A stretch of DNA of 64,000 nt from positions 26,173 to 90,172 of the forward strand of contig JASAND010015701.1 in the NCBI GenBank assembly GCA_030248195.1. The letters are read 5' to 3'. The notes under the pieces were generated by a model, which saw nothing but the letters and a program-made list of their open reading frames with translations, ran no database searches and was not told the DNA's origin. This stretch comes from Trissonchulus latispiculum. Lineage: Eukaryota > Nematoda > Enoplea > Enoplida > Ironidae. Position numbers and translations under genes: made by a program. Shown here in pieces: positions 37,301-45,819 of this stretch (positions are counted from its first letter, which is position 1; each line of letters starts with the position of its first letter).

Positions 37301-39792
37301 AAACCTGCTTCAACGTCAAGCAAGCTCCAACCTAAGGAAAAAGGGGTCCCCTACAGGAAAAAGTCAATATACAAAGGTGGTATATGCCACACCTGTAGTG
37401 CTGGGAAAGCACAATTTTTTCATTTAAAACAACAGCTACAAAGGTCACGTCTCCGAAAAGTTAAAACTCACCATTGCGGAATTTAGGCAAAGCCTGGCAG
37501 CCTCAGACCCCTAAAACAAAATTCACAAGCAATTTTACAAAAATGACTAACACTAAAACTTCATTCTATTGTCAAGTATATATACAGTATACGTAATATG
37601 CGAATATCTTGGAACACGTGATACGCGTCTTATGGCAATACCGATTAGCAAAATGTGTGTACCGTTAACAATTTCACAGTCATAATTCCTCCTGGGAGGG
37701 TTTTAGAACTGCCGACACTAAAAAACATATATATACGTATAGCGCGGCGGGAAAAAACCAAATTTTCGAATTTTGGCTGTAACTTTTTATTAAGCGACAA
37801 ATCGAAAATCTAACGATAACTACTATCAGGCCTTGCGAAGAGCTTCAAAATGAGCCATAAAACGTCTCTCTAGCACTTACGGTTGGTGAGAAATTTTCGA
37901 CCAAACCGATGGAAAAAACCAAATGCGGGGAAAAACCCAAGGGCGGAAAAAAACCCAGCCGAATTTTTTGCTGCAAGTATGCCAGAACTGTTTTGATTAT
38001 ACCATTCGAAAGAGCGGGTCATTTTTAGTAGATACATATACATATGAATCAAAAAATATAAATATTTTTGCAAAAATTCATGTCAAATTGACTTTTGAAA
38101 ATTTTTTATGTTCAACACGTAAACATAGGCAAATTTTGGAAATGAAATTTGCTTAATTTCTGCAGTTTAAGCATCCTATCACATAGAAAACGTGTTTTTA
38201 TTGCATTTAAAGCCAAACCCGCCCTATTTTAGTAAAAATTAGCGATTTTTGGCGAAATTTGAAAATTTGGCTTGAAATGGCACAATCTCAGATTTTGGCC
38301 ACCTGGACCTAGAAGGTCGAACCTAGGTAAGATCTATACCAAATTAATCAGGAGGCTTTACTGAGCCAGGAAATGCATGAATTTTTCCTTTGCTGCTAAT
38401 GGTTAGATAAAAATTCATTTTAAGATTCGGGTTTTTTTAGCCGATCTAGTCACCCCCAGGTCGGACCACAGGTATATACTAGAGCCAAATTGCATACACC
38501 ATAGTGAAGATCGAGACATATCCTCTGTGAAACTGCAATCCGTTTTGGGCTAGGTCTTTCCAGTAGTTCAGGGTGACCCCCAAAGTTGACCCTGTCTGAC
38601 CCCCATGTTGGGACCAAAAATTCCAAAATTATCTAAGTCCCAAAAAATTTGCTGAGAGGCAGCGGGAGCTACAATAATACACCCTCAAGGTAGTTTTGGA
38701 CGCTCTTTAAGATAGGCTATTAAAATCCGATCTAGCTCATATGGGTGACTCACACTGGCGATGGGTTTTTCCCGCATATCGGATTGGGTTTTTTCCCGCC
38801 GCGCTATATACACTACTGATGTGCAGGTGCGTAGTCGGGGGGAAATCCCCCCGAAATTGTCCCAGGAATTTTTTCCCTGCCATGTGTAAATTTTTCAAAA
38901 ATATGCCCGCATTTTGGGTGAGTCATGGATTGGGGGGGAACTTCAAGCACTCCTAAATTAAAGCCAGAAATATCCGGTGCCCATCACTAATCTAAATTAT
39001 TATATATATGTATACTTCAAACTCCACAAGGGCAATTCCAGATTCTTCCATCTTCACATATCTAAAAAGAACAGCAATGTGGATGCATAATTAGGTATGA
39101 AATACTGAAATGAAATGAACTATGAAACTGCTGAAAATCTTTCCAAGGAGAAAGGGTTTCATATTTAGCGTGTGGATCCTCGACTCAGCACTGTAACTGT
39201 ATTACGAACGGTAAGACACAGTCAGCTGACCTCAGGAATAAAGGCATATATCTATTCTACCACCACGCATCTGGCTTATCCCTAGTGGGGGGGGGTGGGG
39301 GGGGCCGCCCCCCATTCGGCGACCTCCCCCCCCCCATTCGAGGAGCCCCCCCCCATAAATCCCGACCTCCCCCCCCATAACCCCAAAAATTGCCAAATTT
39401 TACCATTTTTACCCAAAATTTTCAAAAATTTTTCCGGCTTCGCCGGATTTTTTACTAAATTTTCGCTATTTTAGCTTAAAAAACACCTAAAATTAGTCAT
39501 TTTTTAGCGATTTTTAGCAGTTAGTACACATAAAAAACCCACAAAAATTGAAAAAATTTTCTAAAAATATGCCCCCCCCCCCATTTTGGGTGAGCCCCCC
39601 CCCATCGATGGGGGGCCCCCCCACCCCCCCCCATAAAAAATTGCCAAGGAATAAGCCAGCGCATATATACATTATCGGGAACAGTACATAAGTAACGTAC
39701 GCTATTGGTCCATACTGCGTCAATGTTTCAAGAATGTCTGCCTCGGTTGATTGCAAGGGCAAATTAGAAATCCGAACAACCAAACCAGCCAT
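21975..39792 (-). CDS. HNRNPL: hnRNP L-like RNA-binding protein, complete 15-exon gene
   Basis: A nuclear RNA-binding protein of the hnRNP L / Drosophila smooth family, which binds CA-rich RNA and regulates splicing and mRNA fate. Coding exons (minus strand, 5' to 3'): 39792-39701, 39061-39016, 37510-37472, 36016-35943, 35785-35713, 29619-29437, 27953-27899, 25628-25515, 25222-25082, 24689-24478, 24300-24179, 23556-23352, 23113-23059, 22886-22782, 22324-21975. Phases agree at every junction and the sum is 1866 bases: 621 codons plus stop. RRM1 is about residues 4-75, RRM2 93-170, Gly/Met-rich linker 188-310, RRM3 318-390, RRM4 430-520, Gly/Arg/Met-rich tail 530-621. Family hallmarks include GCDIFSGCCTLKVEFAN, NCDRLFNLFCIYGNISK and FKDYVNDRRNRF. 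The tail is not present in vertebrate hnRNP L. An acceptor at 39825-39824 implies a 5' non-coding exon upstream. The gene was assembled by eye; transcript evidence is absent. Confidence 0.92.
22782..22886 (-). CDS. HNRNPL: hnRNP L exon 14 (RRM4)
   Basis: Encodes DKEDKKVLAGLAEFEST and ACEAMMILNHKRIVRE. GLAEFEST matches human GLLEWES and LNHK matches LNHY. The donor gtatgc is followed by an open frame, so a retained-intron product is possible. Confidence 0.92.
23059..23113 (-). CDS. HNRNPL: hnRNP L exon 13 (RRM4)
   Basis: Encodes LFTDAGCAKPVKIQFFGK with a split last codon; human equivalent is ICDELGVKRPSSVKVFSGK. Acceptor attttag, donor gtaaag. Confidence 0.9.
23352..23556 (-). CDS. HNRNPL: hnRNP L exon 12 (RRM3-RRM4 junction)
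   Basis: Encodes PGKQPRVHGVNNPSELPDGS, FKDYVNDRRNRF, VAPKEILYWFNAPPDMS and EDIEA. It aligns with human YKDFSESRNNRF and NVLHFFNAP. Acceptor tttttag, donor gtatgt. Confidence 0.95.
24179..24300 (-). CDS. HNRNPL: hnRNP L exon 11 (RRM3)
   Basis: Encodes ILFLRSKSDTAMIQMGDPLA and on to HLRVFGQQIKL. Acceptor tgttttag, donor gtaagt. Confidence 0.93.
24478..24689 (-). CDS. HNRNPL: hnRNP L exon 10 (linker end, RRM3 start)
   Basis: GAGAMGAIPMGGFPRMPG leads into VVAVFHIDQENFNCDRLFNL, then FCIYGNISK. The NCDR.FN.FC.YGN block matches human hnRNP L RRM3 closely. Acceptor ttttcag, donor gttcgt. Confidence 0.93.
25082..25222 (-). CDS. HNRNPL: hnRNP L exon 9 (Gly/Met/Ala linker)
   Basis: Almost wholly Gly, Met and Ala (for example GGGMGAGGMEGGMGAAGAG), ending RMGGPNPRMM. 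Low complexity; likely disordered. Acceptor ttttttcag, donor gttagc. Confidence 0.85.
25515..25628 (-). CDS. HNRNPL: hnRNP L exon 8 (Gly-rich linker)
   Basis: Encodes GGVGGMGAMKKARPSLMED and on to MMDNISGYG. KKARPS could act as a basic localisation signal (inference). Acceptor cttgtttcag, donor gtatgc. Confidence 0.85.
26091..26252. mobile_element. hAT-type MITE in hnRNP L intron 7
   Basis: Left 'caggggagtatccaggac', right 'cctggatacgcccatg'. Flanks cggcatac (26083-26090) and tggcatac (26253-26260) match at 7 of 8. Ends of the CAGGGGCG.ATCCAGG type and an 8-bp duplication fit the hAT superfamily. Confidence 0.85.
27899..27953 (-). CDS. HNRNPL: hnRNP L exon 7 (RRM2 C-terminal extension)
   Basis: Encodes LSRVKTTPGDPNHFDSEM plus a split Gly codon; it corresponds to the 'RLNV..ND..T.DYT' tail after RRM2. 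Acceptor gttttag, donor gtaagg. Confidence 0.85.
28135..29393. mobile_element. Foldback element with TAA target duplication (hnRNP L intron 6)
   Basis: Arms of about 380 bp (28135-28511 and 29003-29393) are near-identical inverted copies around a ~490-bp AT-rich loop. Ends are 'ggcgtctcgtcattcagacg' and its complement. TAA flanks both sides (28132-28134, 29394-29396), the 3-bp TWA target of PIF/Harbinger elements. No transposase. Confidence 0.88.
29437..29619 (-). CDS. HNRNPL: hnRNP L exon 6 (most of RRM2)
   Basis: 61 codons, in phase. Encodes KTIRTICERLCPVVRLAI and on to FALVEFGTPNEARQVK and GCDIFSGCCTLKVEFAN. The GCCTLK(V/I)E block is diagnostic for the hnRNP L/PTB family. Acceptor tttttctag, donor gtacgt. 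Confidence 0.95.
29693..30103. mobile_element. G/C-tract MITE, 5-bp target duplication, copy 1
   Basis: 411 bp in hnRNP L intron 5. Ends 'ctgggctttttttgg' and '...cctagaaaaagcccag'. ACACA flanks both sides (29688-29692, 30104-30108). Sub-terminal runs of up to about 16 G, many C runs, and a central 'ccggcctcgccgg' hairpin. Confidence 0.85.
30349..31107. mobile_element. 759-bp foldback element (hnRNP L intron 5)
   Basis: Arms 30349-30528 and 30928-31107 are essentially perfect inverted copies ('acaagtaataaaaatgctcc' to 'gagcaacccatattcgc'). The AT-rich loop is about 400 bp. Each arm also contains its own small hairpin 'gctcctccggagc'. No target duplication was clear. Confidence 0.9.
31255..32790 (-). 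repeat. 149-bp satellite, array 1 (about 10 units)
   Basis: Unit landmark 'gacaaaagttgatcgcctcg' recurs every ~149 bp. Each unit has a palindromic 'ggcccactgtgggtgggg' stretch and 'ccacttttgaagactttcat'. Long open frames on the minus strand here are the repeat read through, not genes. A 35-base interruption lies at about 32436-32470. The array is inside hnRNP L intron 5. Confidence 0.95.
32786..33942. mobile_element. Inverted-repeat element splitting the 149-bp satellite
   Basis: Ends 'cctatcactctattacctac' and 'gtaggtaaaagagtgatagg'. Each end carries 4-5 tandem ~38-bp sub-repeats of the type 'cctacaaattaatc..aaaactaagaatc'. The middle (33478-33740) is related to the foldback at 21.0 kb. It sits between the two satellite arrays and so inserted into one array. 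Confidence 0.8.
33943..34860 (-). repeat. 149-bp satellite, array 2 (about 6 units)
   Basis: Same unit as array 1, with small indels in the palindromic part. It ends near 'cactgtgggtgggcgctg'. Confidence 0.95.
34861..35712. other. hnRNP L intron 5, 5' part
   Basis: No repeat unit recognised except a strong hairpin at about 35559-35593 ('attatgtaggggcgc' / tatc / 'gcgcccctacataat'). Confidence 0.6.
35713..35785 (-). CDS. HNRNPL: hnRNP L exon 5 (start of RRM2)
   Basis: Encodes KLESAQPTNCLIMFIKNPLK and PVTV, equivalent to human SVLLFTILNPIYSIT. Acceptor gttttcag, donor gtaagt. The next intron is 6.1 kb and holds the 149-bp satellite. Confidence 0.9.
35943..36016 (-). CDS. HNRNPL: hnRNP L exon 4 (end of RRM1)
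   Basis: Encodes QNGVFMSGQPLYITASQ and on to GIRREN, matching human IYIAGHPAFVNYSTSQK. Acceptor atttttag; donor gtatat leaves two bases, completed by the C that opens exon 5. Confidence 0.85.
36600..37300. repeat. 'ggcctaaa' repeat pair in hnRNP L intron 3
   Basis: Blocks at about 36600-36715 and 37222-37290 share 'ttgaggccatttggcctaaa' and 'gatggcctaaa' in direct orientation, enclosing an AT-rich stretch. Probably the ends of an unrecognised element. Confidence 0.55.
37472..37510 (-). CDS. HNRNPL: hnRNP L exon 3 (39-base micro-exon)
   Basis: Encodes GSEAARLCLNSAM, the second helix of RRM1 (human EDVLGACNAVNYA). Acceptor gttttag, donor gtgagt. Phase 0 at both ends. Confidence 0.82.
37738..38808. 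mobile_element. TATA-flanked inverted-repeat element, copy 1
   Basis: Ends 'tatagcgcggcgggaaaaaa' and 'ttttttcccgccgcgctata'. Interior matches the copy at 41760-42867 over its length. Short gggaaaaaaccc units recur near both ends. Target is TA or TATA. Lies in hnRNP L intron 2. Non-coding. Confidence 0.88.
39016..39061 (-). CDS. HNRNPL: hnRNP L exon 2 (46 bases)
   Basis: Encodes AYVKMEESGIALVEFE, the RNP1-like strand (compare human YVVVMPKKRQALVEFE). Acceptor tctttttag, donor gtatac. Confidence 0.88.
39271..39659. mobile_element. G/C-tract MITE, 5-bp target duplication, copy 2
   Basis: 389 bp in hnRNP L intron 1. Ends 'ctggcttatcc' and 'ggaataagccag'. CGCAT flanks both sides (39266-39270, 39660-39664). 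Poly-C/poly-G runs and 'ccggcttcgccgg' as in copy 1. Confidence 0.88.
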
Positions 39793-39823
39793 GTTGCAAA
39801 AATTGTAATCAACGCGACTCAAA
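39701..39823 (-). CDS. HNRNPL: hnRNP L exon 1 (start codon; RRM1 first half)
   Basis: ATG at 39792-39790. It encodes MAGLVVRISNLPLQSTEAD and on to QYGPI, the RNP2-like strand and first helix of RRM1. A cttcag acceptor just before 39823 suggests 31 bases of 5'UTR in this exon. The donor is gtacgt. Confidence 0.85.
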
Positions 39824-40587
39824 CTGAAGGGGAGAAATTTAGCAGTGTATTACCAGTAAAATAATGCACAAAAGCCTGAAACATTAAAAACATAGTCTAC
39901 ATTGTTCTACAACTAATATTCTGGGAGGGGGGGTTGGAAAAATGGCAGGGGGTCCCTCAATCCCAGCAGTTTCCTCCGTGGGCGCCCCCCCCCAAAATTT
40001 CAATAAGTTGCCCTCCACCCCGGAATTTTTGACATATACCCAACTTTCGGCTTCCCCCCCCCCCCAGCTGCGGCGACAGGATTTTTTGACGGGGGGCCGA
40101 CCCTAAATTTTGGCCACCTTATTTGGGAAGTCCGAAAGTTTTGCAATTTTTACCTAATTTCCCAACTTTTGACAAAACGTTTCTGATTTTTAGCAAAACT
40201 TTGCCGAATTATAGTCAGGGGGAGGGAAGAAAAACATGAATAGGGAAGCAAGCCTCCAACTTTTTCTTCGCTTGGATTTGGATCGGTTTGAGTATACCGT
40301 TATGTACCGTGGGCAAATACCTATATATCCAATCGTATATTCAAACTTCTCTTATAACTCACTCAGCTTTGGCAGTATATAACAGGATTTGTCCATGTTT
40401 TTTTACCCTCCAATCGGGGGAAAAACATGGTGCGGGGAAAAAAGATGGCACGGATTTCTACCAACCAACCATTTACAGTGGTTTAAAAGCATTGTTTCAG
40501 TTGTTTTTAGCGTGCAAAACTACCTAGGCACCCTTCTAACCTCACAGCAAGCTTAAAACCCGTTTTTTTGGTCAAAATGCTAAACCC
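39824..40587. other. Upstream of hnRNP L exon 1; G/C-tract repeats
   Basis: C/G homopolymer runs near 39926, 39985 and 40055, and 'ggggaaaaacatggtgcggg' near 40420. No promoter motif could be assigned. Confidence 0.4.
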
Positions 40588-40595
40588 GCCGTACC

Positions 40596-41123
40596 CATAG
40601 GTGTAATTGTGGTTGCGGGGGGGGGGGGTAACCCCAACAGCCATTTTTCCCAAACCCCCCCCAGAAATTTTTGGGGCCCCCCGGCCCCCTCCCCCAACTG
40701 GGGGGGGGGGGGTAGTCGCGCCGAAGGTGAGAAAATTGGCCAAAATTTGGCCATTTATAGGGTAAATTTGGACAAATTTTTCAAAAAAGTCCAAATTTTT
40801 GGCTTAACGTGTTTATTATAGCGAGAAATACACGTTTATAACGGTTTCATGGACTTCTAAACTCAATATTGACCTTATTCTGCACGCAGAAACATGTTGG
40901 CAATCAAGTTTCCGAGTTTAAAAACACTGTCTAATGTCAAAATTACTTAATGCTTTCATGTTTTTCTGCATTAGCAATGGCTGAAAATGCGATTTTTGGC
41001 ATAAACATTGAAAAATTTTTTGGGGGAGCTTGGGGGGGGGGGGTGGTGGGGGGGTCTAAAAAGGGCCCCCCCCAAATTTCGGGGGAGGGGGTCCCCCCAC
41101 CCTAAATCCCCGTTACACCTATG
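40596..41123. mobile_element. hAT-type MITE, CATAGGTGTAA family, copy 1
   Basis: 528 bp. Ends cataggtgtaa and ttacacctatg. Flanks gccgtacc (40588-40595) and gccgtacc (41124-41131) are identical. Interior: G/C tracts near both ends and an AT-rich middle. Confidence 0.95.
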
Positions 41124-41131
41124 GCCGTACC

Positions 41132-41759
41132 TAACCTGTTTTTGCATGAAACCTGCTGGGACCTGGCTATAATATGCAGAATACCACTAGAAACAAGTTA
41201 GTTGTGATTAAAATTGCAATATACGTATATTCCATCATTTTTTAAGTTTTTTCAAAATTTTCATTTTTACCATAGAAACTTATGAAATCTGGCATGTTGA
41301 TGCTGCAAATCAAATTTTCGAGCTAGAAGCCTCAAAAATGCTCAAAGTAGGCATATTTTGAGGTTTTTAGTGGCTTTAAAGCATTCTCTTTCCTATAGAA
41401 GCATTAGTTACGCCTTCCTGAATTATACGCAAAAATTTTAAAATTTGGTCACCATGTTTTCCCCGCTCTAGTGGACACAATGTGGGGGAAAAACATGGTC
41501 AAATTTTTTTACTGCGTAAACGAAGTGGAAAACCACTATTGCCATGTGATAGAGCAAGTCAAATTATGCCCGCATGCCAATTTATAATAGCCAAAGTTTG
41601 ATAGTTGGTTAGATATAGACTTGCAAACTTTCGAAAATCCTTAGCATTTTGGCCAATTTTGGGAGGTCAACTTTGGTCAAGTACTGTACTTACAGAATCT
41701 TACTTAGAAACCAATCTGGTACTGTAGGGTATACTTCTAGACTTCTCTTTCTAATGGGC
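41132..41759. other. No gene recognised
   Basis: Contains a 'catgttttccccgctc' and 'gggggaaaaacatgg' pair (about 41454-41503) related to the TATA-flanked family. No exon. Confidence 0.4.
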
Positions 41760-42867
41760 TATAGCGCGGCGGGAAAAAAACCCAAATTTTCGAATTTTGG
41801 CTGTAACTTTTTTATTAAGCGACAAATCGAAAATCTAACGATAGCTACCACGAGGCCTTGCGAAGAGCTTCAAGATGAGCCATAAAACGTCTCTCTATCA
41901 CTTACGGTTGGTGAGAAATTTTCGACCAAACCGATGGGAAAAAAAACCCAATGCGGGAAAAAAACCCATGGGCGGGAAAAAAAACCCAGCCGAATTTTTT
42001 GCTGCAAGCATGCCAGAACGGTTTTGACTATACCATTCGAAAGAGCGGGTCATTTTTAGTACATCTGAATCATAAAATATCAATATTTTTGCAAAAAATC
42101 ATGTAAAATTGACTTTTCAAAATTTCGTATGTTTAACACGTAAACATAGGCAAATTTTGGAAATTTTTGAAATTTGCTTAATTTCCGCAGTTTAAGCATC
42201 CTGTCACATAGAAAACGTGTTTTTATTGCATTTAAAGTCAAACCCGACCTATTTTAGTGAAAAATTAGCGGTTTTTGGCTATATTTGAAAATTTGGCTTG
42301 AAATGGCACCATCTCAGATTTTGGCCACCTGGACCTCACATAGAAGGTCGAACCTAGGTAAAATCTATACCAAATTAATCAGGAGGCTCTACTGAGCTAA
42401 GAAATGCATGAATTTTTCCTTTGCTGCTAATGGTTAGTAAAAAATTTCATTTTGAAATTTGGGTTTTTTTTCCCGCACATGGGTTTTTTTCCCGCCGAGT
42501 CTAGGTCACCCCCAGGTCGCACCACAGGTATTAGAGCCAAATGGCATACACCATCGTGAAGTTCGAGACATGTCCTCTGTGAAACTATAATCCGTTTTGG
42601 GCTAAGTCTTTCCAGTAGTTCAGGGTGACCCCCCCAAAGTTGACCCTGCCTGACCCCCATGTTGGGACCAAAAATTCCAAAATTTTCAAAGTCCCAAAAA
42701 ATTTGCTGAGAGGCAGGGGGAACTACAATAATACACCCTCTAGGGTAGTTTTGGACGCTCTTTAAGATAGGCTATTAAAATCCGATCTAGCTCATATGGG
42801 TGACTCACACTGGCGATGGGTTTTTTTCCCGCATATCGGATTGGGTTTTTTTTCCCGCCGCGCTATA
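41760..42867. mobile_element. TATA-flanked inverted-repeat element, copy 2
   Basis: Ends 'tatagcgcggcgggaaaaaa' and 'ttcccgccgcgctata'. Near-identical over ~1.1 kb to 37738-38808 in the same orientation, with small indels in the poly-A and poly-T runs. Confidence 0.9.
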
Positions 42868-42995
42868 TATATACAGAAAATTTTTTGGCCATTTTCCGAA
42901 ATTTCTGAGGTCCGAAATCTGGGGGTGGGTCGAGGGGGTAATTACCATCACATGTCGGGGGTCGACAACCAAAATCCCACTATTTACCATGAGAG

Positions 42996-44125
42996 CATAG
43001 GTGTACCAGGCTACAGTTTACCCCCTGTGAGACCCCCTCCACGAAGAGGCCAGGCCCCCCACCCCCGATCTCGACTACTCCCCCCCCAAGCCGAGCTCAG
43101 ATCCCCCTCCCTCCCTAAAACGGGGTCCAAACAAGAGAAAAAATTCTAAATTTTTGCAAACATTTTGCAATTTTTCAAAAATTTTCTGAAAAAATTGTCT
43201 AGAAACAGTTAAAAACGCTAAAAAATAGTTTTAAAACGCAATACGAGTGGTTTTTTATTAGATTTATTTCGAAAATAGTCGATTTTATGTCCAAAAAGGG
43301 CCATTTTTTGCAGAAAAAAATTTCGGTACAGTTTGGGTATAGTCAGACCCGGGAAAAAATCACCCCCAAATAAGGGTAAAAAATACGGGGCCGCCCTGGA
43401 AGCCTGGTAGACCCGGCGAGTCCCACTAATGTGTGATAATATAGCGCCATCCTAGATGACCTCAAACTATAAGTATGAGACCCCTGGACCAAATAGAAAG
43501 TTTTCAGTGTAATTTCAAAGTTGACCTCCCAAAACCACCGCCAAAAGCTAAGGGTCATATCGGAATTTCTAAACTTCTCTTACTAGCGTGGAGAGACTCC
43601 GGGCTCCAATACTGTGCATGTGGGTTTGTATTGGCCCCAAGTATTAACACACAAGGCACCATATCCCCTACTGCATTGGGGCTCCACCAGCTGACCATTT
43701 TTTTACCCCCAAAATTTCGCCACTTTTCGGGTAAAAAAAATGGTCAGAACCCAGCAAAAAATTTTTTCTGAAGCAGTATGCGGGTTTTAATGCGTTTAGA
43801 ACGCTTGAAAAGCATCGATTAAGCCTAAACTTGTCGGGTAAAAAATCACCGATTTTTTTAATTAATCTGAGAACCTGTGGTGTTAGGAAAGATTTTAATA
43901 CCTGAATCGATAGAGGGCAGTGCCGTGCACTTACACGCAAAACCGCTTCCAGATTGGGCAACATTTGCGAAAGTTAGAGGCTTAAGTCGAAAACACTTTT
44001 TTATCCCGGGTCTGACTATATATATAGTTTTTGAAAATTTCCGATTTTTGAGACCCCCCCGCCCCCCAAGCCAGATTTAGACTTTTTACTCACCCCCCCC
44101 AACCCAAACAGGTGGTACACCTACG
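42996..44125. mobile_element. hAT-type element, CATAGGTGTACC subfamily
   Basis: Ends 'cataggtgtaccaggctacag' type and 'ggtggtacacctacg'. Flanks catgagag and tatgaaag match at 6 of 8. Carries the element at 43338-44020. Confidence 0.7.
43338..44020. mobile_element. TATA-flanked element with GTCAGACCCGGG ends
   Basis: Ends 'tatagtcagacccggg' and 'cccgggtctgactata' are perfect complements. Same TATA target style as the 37.7-kb family. Inserted within the 42996-44125 element. Confidence 0.85.
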
Positions 44126-44237
44126 TATGAAAGACCCAAAGCATAGGTGTACCAGGCTACAGTTTGCCCGTGAGACCCCCCCCCCACGGAGAGGCCAGAC
44201 CCCCCTCCCCCTACCATAGTTTCCCCCGGGGGGTGTA

Positions 44238-45104
44238 CATAGGTGTAACGGAGATTTGGGGTGGGGGGGGGCTCCCCCCCATAGGTGTACCTGGGGGGGG
44301 GGGGGGGCAACCCCTCCCCCCAAATGGAAAAGTGCCGACCCCACCCAACCAAATTTTCCAGACCACACCCTCAACATTTTGAAAATTTTGCCTCAAAATT
44401 AGTAAAAATTCGAAATTTTTTGCAGAAATTCGAAGTTTTTGCCAAAAAATCCAAAGTTTTTCGACTAAATGAGCAAAAATGAAGAAATATTGTTGATTTT
44501 TAGTTGGAAATAACGTTTTTTCAGCGAATTCGCGAATTTTTTCTAAATTTTTGACCGAAAAATTTTTTTACCCCCCCCCAAAATTCGATTTTTCCAGACC
44601 CCACCCCACCTCAAACCGGCTGACCCCACCCACCCTAATTTCGGCTACCCCCTCCCCCAACGATTTCTCAAGTTACACCTATGCTCCCCCCAACATTTTC
44701 TGGGGGGGGCCCTCTGGAGACCCCCCCCCAACCCTCCCCCAAAAAAATTTTTCAATTTTTATGTCAAAAATCGCATTTTCAGCCGTTTGTAATACTAATA
44801 AACATCGAATCATGAAGTAATTTTTACATTAGACAGTGGTTTTAAACTCTAAAACTTGATTGTCCAGGTGTTTCTAAGTTCAAAAGAAGGCTAATATTCA
44901 GTCAAAAAGTCCATAAAACTATTAAAAACGTGTATTTCTCGCAATAACAAGTACATTAAGCCAAAGATTTGGGACTTTTTGAAAATTTTTGCAAACTTTA
45001 CCCTAAAAACACCCTATTTTTGGCCAATTTCGGGGGGGGGGGGGTTGAAAAAAAATGCTTGGGGGGGGCTACCCCCCAAACCCCCCCCCCCCCTTACACC
45101 TATG
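44238..45104. mobile_element. CATAGGTGTAA MITE interrupted by a nested copy
   Basis: Left end cataggtgtaacgg, right end ccttacacctatg, with the AT-rich interior seen in copy 1 in inverse orientation. Flanks ggggtgta and gttgggta match only at 5 of 8, so this assignment rests on ends and interior. Confidence 0.65.
44280..44683. mobile_element. CATAGGTGTA element nested in 44238-45104
   Basis: 404 bp. Ends cataggtgtacc and gttacacctatg. Flanks ctcccccc (44272-44279) and ctcccccc (44684-44691) are identical, although low-complexity. Confidence 0.8.
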
Positions 45105-45544
45105 GTTGGGTATGTATCCCCCCCAAAATTTTCGACCAACTTTACCCCCCCAAATTTTTTGACTATCCCTCCCCCACTTTGGTTACCCCCCCCCGAACCC
45201 CCCAGCACTTTTTGGGTCCAAAACGTTAGCTAGTTTTTGCTAAAAAATGGTCATTTTTTGAAAATTTTTTCTCAAATTTTGGCTTAAAATCGCTTTAAAA
45301 CGGTTTAAAAACGACTAAAACGATAAAAACAAGCCTTGTTTTGACAAAAAAGCGTTAAAATACTGAAAATTTTGCGTTTTTAGGCATTTTTGAATTTTTT
45401 GAGGTCCGAATTGGGGGGGGGGCGTTCGGGGGGGTACTCCCCATCACATTTCGGGGCTCGACCACCAAATTTTCGAAGTTTGCCCCCCCCCCCAACCAAA
45501 ATTTCCAGGGAAACTATGCCCCCTACCCGACCTGGACCTCAAAC

Positions 45545-45785
45545 CATAGGTGTGTTAGGGGGGGGGGGGGGGTGGTGGGGCCCCCCCCCACCAAATTGAC
45601 AAATTTTCGCGACCCCCCCCCCCCAGATTTTTCAGACTTTAGCTAGGCCCCCCGATTTTTGGCCAAAAAGTGGCCAAAAATGGCAAAAAAAATTGAAAAT
45701 TTAGCGGTTTTTGGTCAATTTTGGCCGACACCCCCACCCTCCGTCGGAACCCCCCCCCCAGGTTTTTTGCCCAGCCACACCTATG
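45545..45785. mobile_element. CATAGGTGTG element, 241 bp
   Basis: Ends cataggtgtg and cacacctatg. Flanks cctcaaac (45537-45544) and cctcaaac (45786-45793) are identical. Confidence 0.92.
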
Positions 45786-45819
45786 CCTCAAACTACTCCC
45801 CCCCAAGCCGAGCTCAAAC

